Positions 8,741 to 17,371 of a stretch of DNA of 64,000 nt are shown here, one piece after another (within the stretch, counting starts at the first letter, position 1; every line of letters begins with the position of its first letter). The stretch spans positions 310,001 through 374,000 of the forward strand of contig JADJRJ010000031.1 of assembly GCA_016712265.1 (NCBI GenBank), written 5' to 3'. The notes under the pieces were generated by a model, which was given only the letters and a program-made list of their open reading frames with translations, was not told the origin of the DNA and searched no databases. A program made the position numbers and the translations under genes. Origin of the DNA: Gemmatimonadota bacterium. GTDB taxonomy: Bacteria > Gemmatimonadota > Gemmatimonadetes > Gemmatimonadales > Gemmatimonadaceae.

Positions 8741-9157
8741 TTATGCTCGTCGGAAGGGCTGGACATCGAGTAAGCGAAGCTCCGGGATTCGCGAGAACTC
8801 ACGCACGTTGAGCGTCGCGAGGGTGTATTCGTGTGCGACGGCAGTTGCGGCGATCAGCATGTCGTACGCCCCAACGACGATACCGCGACTCGACAGTCGT
8901 CCCCACAACCGCGCATGCACTCGCGCGACGGCGGCGTCGTACGGCAGGATATCGGTGGCTTCACAAAGTGAGGCGACCCATGCCTCCCGGCGATCGCGCA
9001 CCGGCTCCTGCACCGCGCGCTCAACCCCCTGCCACAGTTCCGCGACTGTCACCGCGGCGAGATGGACTTCACCAACCCAGGCGTTCATCAGATCAGGCAG
9101 GTGCAGTCGATCGCGCTCAGCCTCGATAAGGACCGAGGTCTCGAGGATCAGGCCCAC
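8741..9157 (-). CDS. PIN-domain toxin, VapC type (first acidic residue is Glu)
   Basis: A 138-residue PIN domain of the common VapC group, beginning MGLILETSVLIEAER. In this group the first metal-binding residue is normally Asp (LLDTSVLIEAER); here it is Glu6. The other acidic positions are Glu40 (TVAELWQG) and Asp99 (GAYDML), and the C-terminal TLNVREF matches the group. The Asp-to-Glu change could weaken metal binding, but Glu can still coordinate, so activity is uncertain. The gene overlaps its antitoxin gene by ten bases. Confidence 0.88.
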   Translation of the reverse strand: MGLILETSVLIEAERDRLHLPDLMNAWVGEVHLAAVTVAELWQGVERAVQEPVRDRREAWVASLCEATDILPYDAAVARVHARLWGRLSSRGIVVGAYDMLIAATAVAHEYTLATLNVREFSRIPELRLLDVQPFRRA

Positions 9158-9441
9158 GGATCACGTGGTGGGAGAAGCTCGGCACGCGCCGCTTCGATCG
9201 CCCGCGCGAACGAGTCGGCGTCGTCCGACGAGAGCCGCGGTCGACGTTCCCACGCCGCCAGGAAGTCGGCTTTCGACTTTCCCTCCGCGCCCGCGGGAGG
9301 AGTGATTTGGGCGACCGGTGTCCCGTTCTTGAGGAGCACGATGGTCTCGCCCTTGTAATAGGCTCGGTTGACGAGGTCCGCGAAGTTCCTCGCGGCCTCG
9401 GTGACGGAAACGGATCGCGGTTTACGCATGCGTAAAATCAT
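9148..9441 (-). CDS. Phd/YefM-family antitoxin
   Basis: A 97-residue antitoxin; MRKPRSVSVTEAARNFADLV at the second Met (9429) is the typical Phd/YefM beginning, so the true start may be 9429 rather than 9441. The core continues with GETIVLLKNGTPVAQITPP. The acidic, helical C-terminal half would wrap the toxin. A perfect 16-bp palindrome overlaps the start, with a further half-site upstream, so the gene is very likely autorepressed. It is cotranscribed with the PIN toxin downstream. Confidence 0.87.
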   Translation of the reverse strand: MILRMRKPRSVSVTEAARNFADLVNRAYYKGETIVLLKNGTPVAQITPPAGAEGKSKADFLAAWERRPRLSSDDADSFARAIEAARAELLPPRDPWA

Positions 9442-9452
9442 ACTTTACGCAT
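9421..9452 (-). promoter_or_regulatory. Palindromic operator TTTACGCATGCGTAAA plus a third half-site
   Basis: TTTACGCATGCGTAAA at 9421-9436 is a perfect 16-bp palindrome. The half-site TTTACGCAT recurs as a direct copy at 9444-9452. The three half-sites cover both possible start codons of the Phd/YefM-type antitoxin, which is where such antitoxins bind to repress and conditionally release their operon. Confidence 0.78.
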
Positions 9453-9826
9453 AGTCCTCTGTAAATGGTTTTCTGACATGCTTTTATGTTGTTCGCCTGC
9501 TTCGAAAAGCTGGCCCAGTGGCGAAGGCTACGGCGGGAGGTGGTGTCCCCCTGACCAACTCGCGCTCGTCGATCCAGGGTTCGGCCACCCGACTTGAGCC
9601 ACCGGATGGGTCGCAGCGAAGTGGGTGTCGGTGGTGGAGCAGCTCGCCGCACCAGAAGTGGTCCTCAGTGAACTGGCATGGGGTGACGCTGTGAGGGCCC
9701 ACGGTACGAGGCACTGTCACGCCGACATCAAGCCTCCGGTGAACTCCCGCTTGCGCTCGACTGAACGACAGCGAACTTCTCGACCTGCCGTCTGCAAGCT
9801 GCTGTCTGCCGTCTCCCAAATCCGTC
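9453..9826. other. Intergenic region, 374 bases
   Basis: This divergent gap lies between the antitoxin operon (left) and the large BNR protein (right) and must hold both promoters. I see no protein-like frame, tRNA or terminator. A nine-base direct repeat CTGCCGTCT occurs at 9785-9793 and 9806-9814 just before the BNR gene start. The left end is AT-richer than its surroundings. Confidence 0.5.
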
Positions 9827-12800
9827 ATGCGCAAACTCGTCGTCCTCGCCCTTCTCCCCGCCGCCGCCTTCGCCCAGGCTCGGCCCGTCGCCTCCGCGCG
9901 ACCCATCGCGACGCTGCCCGCCCCGAGCTCGCTCGATTCGGCGAACCTCGCCGCGTTCCGCTGGCGCGAGGTCGGCCCCGCCCGCGGTGGCCGTTCGGTC
10001 GCCGTCGCCGGCTCCGTCAAGCGACCCAACGAGTACTGGATGGGGACCACCGGCGGTGGCGTCTTCAAGACCACCGACGGCGGCCTCAACTGGAACCCGG
10101 CGAGTGATCGCTACTTCGGCGGCACCATCGGCGCGGTCGCGGTGGACGAACAGAATCCGGACATCGTCTGGGTGGGTGGTGGCGAGACCGACATCCGCGG
10201 CAACACGTCGTATGGCGACGGCCTCTGGAAGACCTCGAACGGCGGTCGCACCTGGGAGATGCTTGGCTTCAAGGACGAGTTCATCTCGACCATCCGCATC
10301 CACCCCACGCAGAGCAACACCGCGTACATCGGCGTCTTCGGCGACGTCTTCAAGAGCGGGCCGCGCGGACTCTACAAGACCACAGACGGTGGCAAGAGTT
10401 TCTCGCGCGTGTTGTATGTCAACGACTCGACCGGGGTGATCGACATCGGCGTGGATGCGCAGAACCCGGACGTGATGTATGTGGCGTTCTGGCAGGCTTG
10501 GCGCGCGCCCTGGGGGATGTCATCGGGCGGCGTGCACAGCGCGATCTACAAGACCACAGACGGGGGCGCGACCTGGCAGAACCTGATGAAGACCGCGAAG
10601 GGGCTACCGACCGGGCTGGTTGGCAAGATCGGCCTCGCCGTCTCGCCGGTGAAGAGCAGCATCATCTGGGCCCAGATCGAGCACGACTCGGGCGGCGTGT
10701 ATCGCAGCGGTGATGGCGGGATGAACTGGGAGTACATCAACCGGGAGCGCAAGCTGCGGCAGCGGGCATGGTATTACTCCCAGCTGACCGCGGACACTAA
10801 AGACACGAACATCGTCTACGCGCAGAACGTTGGCTTCTTCCGTTCGCGCGACGGGGGCAAGACCTTCCCGCAGAGCATCCAGGTGCCGCACGGCGACAAC
10901 CACGACCTGTGGATCGCGCCGGACAACAACCAGCGGATGGTGCAGGGGAACGACGGCGGCGCGAACGTGTCGACCAATGCCGGCGCGACGTGGACCGACC
11001 AGGAGTTTGCCACGGCGCAGTTCTACCATGTGACGACGACCAACGAGTACCCCTACAAGATCTGCGGCGCCCAGCAGGACAACTCAACGCTCTGCGGTCC
11101 CAGCCGAAAGCAGGGCACTATTGAAATCAGCGACTGGTACGATGCCGGTGGCTGCGAGAGCGGCTACATCGCCGCGCATCCCTTGAAGCCGAACGTGACC
11201 TTTGCCGGCTGCTACGGCGGCAACCTCGACCGTCGCGATCGCGAGACCGGGTTCACGCGCGACGTGACGGTCTATCCGCGCAACCCGATGGGGCATTCAT
11301 CGGAGGACATCAAGGTTCGGTTCAACTGGACTTTCCCGATCGTTTTCTCCCGCCACAACCCGAACGTGTTGTACACGGCGGGTTCGCAGCTCTTCCGATC
11401 GAACAACGAAGGAGAGTCGTGGACTGCGGTGTCGCCGGAGCTGGCGCGTCGCGATCCGAAGACGATGGGCCCCAGCGGTGGGCCCATCACGAAGGACCAG
11501 ACCGGCGTCGAGACGTATGGGATCATCTTCGCCTTTGACGAGAGCCCGATCACCCCGGGGTTGTTGTGGGCGGGGACCGACGACGGCTACATCTGGATCT
11601 CGCGCAATAACGGCGCGACCTGGCAGAACGTGACTCCGCCGGACATCGGCGACTTCACCCGTGTGTCGATCATCGAGCCGTCGCGCTACGCGGCCGGCAC
11701 CGCCTATGTCGCCGCGAATCGTTATGCACTCGGCGATCGCAAGCCGATCTTCTACAAGACAACCGACTACGGCAAGACCTGGACATCGATCAACAACGGC
11801 ATCGCGAGCGATCACTTCGCACGTGTGATCCGCGAGGACCCCGTACGGCGCGGCCTGTTGTTCGCCGGGACGGAGCGGGGGGTATACATGTCGTTCGACG
11901 ATGGCGCCAACTGGCAGCCGTTCCAGCGGAACCTCCCGCCGGTCCCCGTGCACGACATCACGCTCAAGGACAACGACCTGATCGCGGCGACCCATGGTCG
12001 CTCGTTCTGGGTGATGGACGACATCTCGAGCTTGCGGCAGGTGACGCCGACGATCCTGGCGAAGGACGCGCATCTATATAAGCCGGTCGATGCGTACCGC
12101 ACGCAGTGGCAGGGCGGGTTCGGTGGCGGCGGGGGTGGTGGTGGCGGCGGCAACCAGGTCGGCGCCAATCCGCGGAGCGGGGCGATTGTGTACTACACGC
12201 TCAAGTCGCCGAACCAGAAGGTGACGTTGGACTTTTTGGACGCGCGTGGTGAGGTGATCCAGGGTTACACGAGCGAGCAGAGCACCGAGCAGGCCGCCGA
12301 TTCGGTTGCCCGCGATCGCGCGCGGGCCGCGGCCATTGATTCTCTTGTGCAGCGTGGAGCGAGCCGTGACAGCGCGACGCGCGTCGTCACTGCTCGGCCC
12401 CAGGGCGGCCCGGGCGGTGGAGGTGGCGGCGGTGGTTTTGGAGGCGGCGCTCCCCCGCGTCCGCGCGTCCCCAACCGTGCCGGGTTGAACACCTTCTCGT
12501 GGAACCTGCGTTATCCCGACGCCGTGACCTTCCAGGGGATCATCATGTGGGCCGCCAACACGACCGGCCCCGTGGCGCCCCCGGGGACGTATTCGGTCCG
12601 CATGCGCGTGAACGATGGGGAGCCGCAGGTGCAGACCTTCCGCGTGCGGAAGGATCCTCGGTCAACCGCGACCGAGGCCGACCTGCTGGCCCAGTTCAAC
12701 CTGTTGATTGCGATCCGGGACAAGACGACCGAAGCCAACAACGCCGTCCGCATGGTTCGCAACATGCGCTGGAACGTTGGGGATCGGACCGGCAAGCTGA

Positions 12801-13168
12801 CGGCCGCGCAGCAGGCCGAGTTCAAGTCGATTGCTGACGGGATGATGGGTCAGCTGACGAAGGCCGAGCAGGAGGCCTACCAGACGAAGAATGAGAGCAA
12901 CCAGGATCCGCTGAACTTCCCGATCAAGCTGAACAACGAGATCGCGGGGGTTGCGAGCTACGTGTCCCAGGGCGAATATCGGCCCACGAAGCAGGCGCTT
13001 GAGGTCTTTGGGGTGTTGTCCAAGGAGCTGGACGCGCAGACGAAGGCGATCAAGGCGGCGATGGACAAGGACCTGCCGCGGCTGAACGCGATCCTAAGGG
13101 CGGCGGGGCTGCAGGAGCTGGTGCCGAGTACGGAGGAGATCAAGCCGCGGAACAACGTGGCGATGTAG
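9827..13168 (+). CDS. Secreted BNR/sortilin-like (VPS10-type) beta-propeller protein
   Basis: A 1113-residue exported protein with signal peptide MRKLVVLALLPAAAFAQA. It carries about ten Asp-box/BNR motifs of the S/T-x-D-G-G-x-T-W type: TTDGGLNW, TSNGGRTW, TTDGGKSF, TTDGGATW, SGDGGMNW, SRDGGKTF, SRNNGATW, TTDYGKTW and SFDDGANW. These build tandem beta-propellers like those of sortilin-type and xyloglucanase-type proteins. The C-terminal third is different: two glycine runs near residues 765-775 and 865-880 flank a stretch that leads into a strand-rich segment (PPGTYSVRMRVNDG) and a helical tail. Close relatives are abundant in Gemmatimonadota and Acidobacteriota, often called glycosyl hydrolases, but I see no catalytic residues that prove this. 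The role is probably binding or processing of extracellular material. Confidence 0.9.
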   Translation: MRKLVVLALLPAAAFAQARPVASARPIATLPAPSSLDSANLAAFRWREVGPARGGRSVAVAGSVKRPNEYWMGTTGGGVFKTTDGGLNWNPASDRYFGGTIGAVAVDEQNPDIVWVGGGETDIRGNTSYGDGLWKTSNGGRTWEMLGFKDEFISTIRIHPTQSNTAYIGVFGDVFKSGPRGLYKTTDGGKSFSRVLYVNDSTGVIDIGVDAQNPDVMYVAFWQAWRAPWGMSSGGVHSAIYKTTDGGATWQNLMKTAKGLPTGLVGKIGLAVSPVKSSIIWAQIEHDSGGVYRSGDGGMNWEYINRERKLRQRAWYYSQLTADTKDTNIVYAQNVGFFRSRDGGKTFPQSIQVPHGDNHDLWIAPDNNQRMVQGNDGGANVSTNAGATWTDQEFATAQFYHVTTTNEYPYKICGAQQDNSTLCGPSRKQGTIEISDWYDAGGCESGYIAAHPLKPNVTFAGCYGGNLDRRDRETGFTRDVTVYPRNPMGHSSEDIKVRFNWTFPIVFSRHNPNVLYTAGSQLFRSNNEGESWTAVSPELARRDPKTMGPSGGPITKDQTGVETYGIIFAFDESPITPGLLWAGTDDGYIWISRNNGATWQNVTPPDIGDFTRVSIIEPSRYAAGTAYVAANRYALGDRKPIFYKTTDYGKTWTSINNGIASDHFARVIREDPVRRGLLFAGTERGVYMSFDDGANWQPFQRNLPPVPVHDITLKDNDLIAATHGRSFWVMDDISSLRQVTPTILAKDAHLYKPVDAYRTQWQGGFGGGGGGGGGGNQVGANPRSGAIVYYTLKSPNQKVTLDFLDARGEVIQGYTSEQSTEQAADSVARDRARAAAIDSLVQRGASRDSATRVVTARPQGGPGGGGGGGGFGGGAPPRPRVPNRAGLNTFSWNLRYPDAVTFQGIIMWAANTTGPVAPPGTYSVRMRVNDGEPQVQTFRVRKDPRSTATEADLLAQFNLLIAIRDKTTEANNAVRMVRNMRWNVGDRTGKLTAAQQAEFKSIADGMMGQLTKAEQEAYQTKNESNQDPLNFPIKLNNEIAGVASYVSQGEYRPTKQALEVFGVLSKELDAQTKAIKAAMDKDLPRLNAILRAAGLQELVPSTEEIKPRNNVAM

Positions 13169-13170
13169 GG

Positions 13171-14233
13171 ATGGAGATGGTGCGTGAAATGGCGCACGCG
13201 GGAATTGAGCGAGCGCCAATCCGCCAGCGCGGAGGGTTGCGTACGCCACTGAAACGGGGCGTCGTAGGAGCGCCCAAGGCAACGCCACTGCGAGCTGACT
13301 CCTCTCATTGGCGCGATCTGCGGTCACCCGAGGCAGAGAATGTTCGACCAGGAATTCTCGTCAGGAGCCTAACGACTCCATCGATTGACGATGAAGCAGG
13401 CAACAGGTGGCAGTACCACCCGCAGAGTGACCGACACTCCAAGATCGCGTGTTGGGCCTTCCTGTTTGACCTTTTGGTCCGTTGTCCGCTTCTGAGGAGA
13501 CACGTCGAGTTGGGGAAGGTCGGTTTCGGCATCAATCACACGATGACCGATTTCTCGGCCGACCGGCAGAAAGACCTGGATCTTGTCATCTCGATTCCAA
13601 GAACAGAGGCCGCTTCGACGACTGGGCCCTCGTTCTTTTCGTCGCTCGTTGGTGCGTACGGCATCGTACTGAGTCGTGAGGAGATGGCGATACTCGCCAC
13701 GCTGCCCGAGTTCAACAGGGCGCCGGTGGGCGATGTGCTTCTGGCCGTCGAGGCAAAGGCGGTGATGACCGCGCACGTGCGAGCGGGCCCAAGACTCCAT
13801 GACGAGCTGACAGCTGCGTGGCAGTGCATAAACGGTGGCGCTCCGCAGGCGATCGCTGCAGCCCTCGGGATGATCAATGCGTCCTCAGAGTTCGTGAGTC
13901 CGAAGATGAACAAGGCTCGCTCTCCGGGAAAGCACTGGTCATCGGACGGAGAAGCAACCGAACGGTGTTGAGCACGCATTGCGACGCTTCCGGGCTGTAC
14001 GGGTTCGAGGCCATGTGACAGAACGCGGCTATGACGCGATTGGGGTGGTCACCGTTGTTGCCCGGAAACGATGGTTCCCCCGTTACCCTCGCGTCGTCTC
14101 CGCCTTCGCTCCCCTCGTCGGATTCGTTGCACTACGAACGGATGGTTCTGCGCGTGGCGGGACTTTACGATGGGAGATTCGCCAGCCGATAGGCCCGTTT
14201 AAGAGCGTTGCCGAACAAAGGCCGAAACGTTAA
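13171..14233 (+). pseudogene. Putative restriction endonuclease remnant, PD-(D/E)XK-like, frameshifted
   Basis: I do not recognise a named family. The first frame runs to a stop at 13971 and encodes ~266 residues with a clear globular core (QSDRHSKIACWAFLFDLL, KVGFGINHTMTDFSADRQKDLDLVIS). The pair KDLDLVI and VLLAVEAKAVMTAH fits the D...ExK strands of a PD-(D/E)XK nuclease. A second frame from about 13979 continues in protein-like fashion (RGYDAIGVVTVV) to 14233, so the gene seems split by a frameshift near 13970. The N-terminal ~50 residues look non-native and the true start is unclear. It lies directly before a broken C5 methyltransferase, so it may be the matching restriction enzyme. That role is inference from motif and position. 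Confidence 0.5.
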
Positions 14234-14265
14234 ACTCATCCTCTCTTACTTGAAGCGGCATAGCT

Positions 14266-15429
14266 GTGCCCCTGTCGTCAGCCGGTCTATTCGCGGGAAT
14301 CGGTGGTATCGAATACGGCCTTGAGCGGGCCGGATTTCGTCCACACCTGCTCTCTGAGGTCGAGCCTGCAGCGCAGTCTGTGCTGAAGGCTCAGTTCCCT
14401 GGCGTTCCCCTGGCGGCAGACGTGAGAGCGCTGGCCGAGCTTCCCAGAGTGGACGTGCTTTCCGCCGGATTTCCTTGTCAGGACCTGAGTCAGGCCGGCA
14501 AGACGGCTGGGATCCATGGCGAGCAGTCTGGGCTTGTTCAACACGTTTTTCGACTTGTTCGCGACCGAGCCACCGCACCGAACTGGTTGTTGCTTGAAAA
14601 CGTTTCGTTCATGCTTCGGCTCAACCGCGGCGCGGCCATGGACCACCTTGCCGGCGCATTGGAAGAACTGGGGTAACGTTGAGCGTACCGAGTGCTCGAC
14701 TCCCGGGCATTCGGTGTGCCCTGCGCCGACAGCGGGTTCTTCTACTTGCATCCAGGACTGAGGATCCGCGCTCCGTTCTACTTAGTGAGGACGCGGGCGA
14801 GCCGGAGCGTGATCCAGACACCGCAACGACGTTTGGCTTCTTCTGGACCGAAGGACTGCGGGGTGTGGGCTGGGCGGTCGACGCCATTCCCACGCTAAAA
14901 GGGGGTTCAACGATCGGTATCGCATCCCCGCCGGCAATATGGCGGGTAGCAGACGACGCCGTGTTCACGCCTGACCTTCGAGACGCAGAACGCCTCCAGG
15001 GTTCCCAGTTGGATGGACTGCCGCGGTGGGTCAGGCGAGGCAGGCCAACGGTAAGCGATGGAAGCTGGTGGAAATGCCGTGACGACCGGAGTAGCAGAGT
15101 GGGTGGGGCATAGACTGATACGAGGGGGACACGCTCCGTTCGAAACGGCGGCGAAGTTGGAGCGAGGTGCTCCGTGGCCGCACGCAGCATGGGGCGACAA
15201 GGCCGGCCGCTGGTCAGTCCGCGCGTCTGCATTTCCTGTGGGTGCAGGTCATCCGGCGCTTTCAGACTTTCTTGAGTTTCCAGGGGTGCCACTGTCGGAG
15301 CGCGCAACGGCGGGTTTCCTGTCCCGTGCGCGGGCGGGTTCCTTGCGCTTCCGCGCGGGGTTTCTTGAGGCACTCGATCGACATCTTGCCTGGCACCGCG
15401 ACGCAAGGTTGGAAGCAGCGTCGGTTTGA
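14266..15429 (+). pseudogene. DNA (cytosine-5) methyltransferase, multiply inactivated
   Basis: All hallmark motifs of a C5 methyltransferase are present in order but in three frames: motif I LFAGIGGIEYGL, motif IV GFPCQDLSQAG, motif VI ENVSFML, motif VIII RRQRVLL, a target-recognition region, RLQGSQ, and motif X GNAVTTGVAEWVGHRL, then the usual RAWP-like tail ending at 15429. The lesions are a TAA at 14674-14676 where Tyr is expected, a TGA at 14680-14682 where Trp is expected, a frameshift at about 14720 inside VPQRRQRV, a shift near 15030-15045, and a lost G near 15070 in LVGNAV. Nonsense substitutions plus several indels argue for real decay. The remnant begins at a GTG at 14266. It no longer encodes a working enzyme. 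Confidence 0.9.
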
Positions 15430-15737
15430 AGGTACGGCTCGCTACGAGCCCCGAACGTTCGGCTTTCTAGTGAAGCGCGAACGGCGGAAACGAACAGCGC
15501 CGAAGATGTGGCAGTGACTTGCGAGCCGATGAATTGCGGCGGGCGCAGTCTCACACGCATGTTCGGTCTGCTAAAGATTCACACCGCTCGCACCTACCTC
15601 TCCTCGCACTTGCGGACGCCGTTCGTGGGGCGCCACGCTGAGCGGTCAGTGCCGGGCGATCGCTCGGCCACTGGCTATCGGCAGCGCTGACCCCACGGCA
15701 GGTGCGGGATCCCAAGATCCCCGAAGTTCCTTTGACG
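15430..15737. other. Gap between converging pseudogenes, 308 bases
   Basis: This stretch separates the methyltransferase remnant from the end of the DUF3883 remnant. I see no convincing coding frame, repeat or RNA gene. It may be debris of a lost member of the restriction island, but nothing in it can be named. Confidence 0.4.
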
Positions 15738-16609
15738 TCACTGTGAGCGTGCTTCGAACACCACGGGGTCGAGCCGGAAGTGCTCCTGACCGACCCGGGC
15801 AACGCGTACAGTTTCGGCTCCTTCCGGAATCCGAAGACGCGGTAGAGCGCGTAGTGGTCGCGGCGGGAATCCGACACACGAACTTCGTTCCGCGTGATCA
15901 GAAACGGTGTGTGGATCCCGAACTTGGTGGTCTTGACCTCTATCAGGCGCTCCTTGCCCGATTCCTCGAATGACAGGACATCGTAGCCGAGCCCATCGCC
16001 GCGGGTGTCCGCAACGTGCTCCACGCGATCTGCAAGGCGCGGCTTGCGAGCCGCAGACAGGCGGGCCCGCTCGAAATTCACGACGAACTCCTCGCCAGCG
16101 TGACCAAGAGCGCGATTGGCTGACTCCAGCGCGACGTAGTCGCGACCAGGCTGGGAGAGCGGCTCCGCTTCGCTCGCACGCCGCGTGCGAGTTGGGCGCT
16201 CCTCCGGGAGTGGGTGCGGCGACGAGACATCCGAGGATATCGCCAACCGCCGATGTTGGGGCCGGCGTACTCGCGATCGTCGAAATGAGGTCCCCCAGGC
16301 CAGAGCGGGATGCTAGCTGGCGCTGGGCCTCGTGTCGGACCTGGAGCTGGTAGTTGGGGTACGGCTTGTACCCGTCGATGTAGAAGCACCCGAGGTCTCG
16401 CAGGGCTGCGCTGACGTTCCCCCACTTGAACTCGATGGCCTGCTTCGAGCGATTGCGCAGAACCCGCTGAAGAGCGCGATTGTGCTCCGCCTTTGAATAG
16501 GGCTCCCCCGAAGCTCCAGCTCAAACATGTCGAGATACGCCGCTATAGTCGCGGCGACCTCTTCGTCTGTCCAAGCTGTAGGCGCGCTACCGTTGGCCAA
16601 GATCGGCAA
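15738..16609 (-). pseudogene. DUF3883-domain protein, broken by at least three frameshifts
   Basis: Read across frames, this minus-strand gene starts MPILANGSAPTAWTDEEV (16609) and continues with a conserved N-terminal domain (PYSKAEHNRALQRVL, AIEFKWGNVSAALRDLGCF, GYKPYPNYQLQV). The DUF3883 domain follows: AGEEFVVNFERARL, GDGLGYDVLSFE, LIEVKTTKFG, TPFLITRNEV and YALYRVFGF. It ends RLDPVVFEARSQ, with a stop at 15738-15740. Frame changes occur near 16505 (one G short in a G run), near 16220 and near 15790. DUF3883 proteins are nuclease-like and often sit in restriction or defence islands; the ExK in IEVKTTK is PD-(D/E)XK-like. With the broken methyltransferase it forms one decayed island. It is unlikely to be functional. 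Confidence 0.82.
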
Positions 16610-16677
16610 CCAGGTTTAGGGGGACCGTTCGCCACAATCTCGGCCGTGAAACCGACACTCGCCAGCACCCCTCGTCT

Positions 16678-16875
16678 ATGCGCACCATCCCTGTCCCGGA
16701 CTGGCTGGTCCGGGAGATCCTCATCGCGTTGAACGAGGTGCGAAACACGACGTATCCGGGCGAACGGTTTCGGGACACCTACGCGCTTGCGGCAGAGGGG
16801 ACGAGGACCCTGGCAGCACAGCGACAGGGGCTGCCGGACGCGACCCCCATCACACCACCGAGGGCGGACCCATGA
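16678..16875 (+). CDS. Small protein of unknown function upstream of the contractile-system remnant
   Basis: A 65-residue frame with a protein-like first part (MRTIPVPDWLVREILIALNE, then YPGERFRDTYALAAE) and a less structured proline-rich end. I do not recognise a family. Its stop overlaps the start of the DUF4255 gene in an ATGA, which suggests translational coupling and supports it being real. It may belong to the contractile injection locus, or be left from the restriction island. Confidence 0.45.
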   Translation: MRTIPVPDWLVREILIALNEVRNTTYPGERFRDTYALAAEGTRTLAAQRQGLPDATPITPPRADP

Positions 16876-17368
16876 TCTCCCAAGCCCTGAGCTTCATCTG
16901 CGCCGAACTCCGCCCCCACCTCGGCCTCGAATCGCACGCCGTCCGACCCTCCAGTCGCCCCGCCGTGGCCACCGGCCCCCGACACGCGACCGCAACCCTC
17001 ATCGCCGTCCGCGAATCACCCTCGCTCCGCCAAACACAGCCGCCCCGCCAACGCGCAGCGAGCCCGCGCCCGCGACGATCCCACTCCTCGAACTGGACCT
17101 GCTCCTCTCCTTCGGCGGCAGTGACTACGGCGAATCGCTCGACCTCCTGGCGAAGACCATCGACTTCCTCCACGCACACCCGATCTGGTCCGCCGACACA
17201 CAGTTGGGCACCGGCGCCGCGCCGCTCCCGACCTCGCTCGACAGGATCACCCTGCACCCGGTCGCGCTCTCCCACGAGGACCAACACCATGTGTGGAGCG
17301 CCCTCGGGGCGCCTTACGTGGCATCGGTGGTCTACCACGTCGCACTCGTACCAGCCGGCGAGCGCTGA
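16872..17368 (+). pseudogene. DUF4255 cap protein of an extracellular contractile injection system (Pvc16/Cis16-like), frameshifted
   Basis: The start MISQALSFICAELRPHLGLE is the typical beginning of the DUF4255 domain, the tail-terminator/cap protein (Pvc16, Cis16) that caps the sheath-tube in phage-tail-like injection machines. The expected continuation is found in another frame: PLLELDLLLSFGGSDYGESL, then TIDFLHAHPIW and ALGAPYVASVVYHVALV, ending at 17368. The frame change lies between about 17030 and 17070. The total length of ~165 residues is normal once restored. The tail sheath gene follows three bases later, the neighbour expected in such loci. Without repair the product would be non-functional. 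Confidence 0.8.
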
Positions 17369-17371
17369 CCC

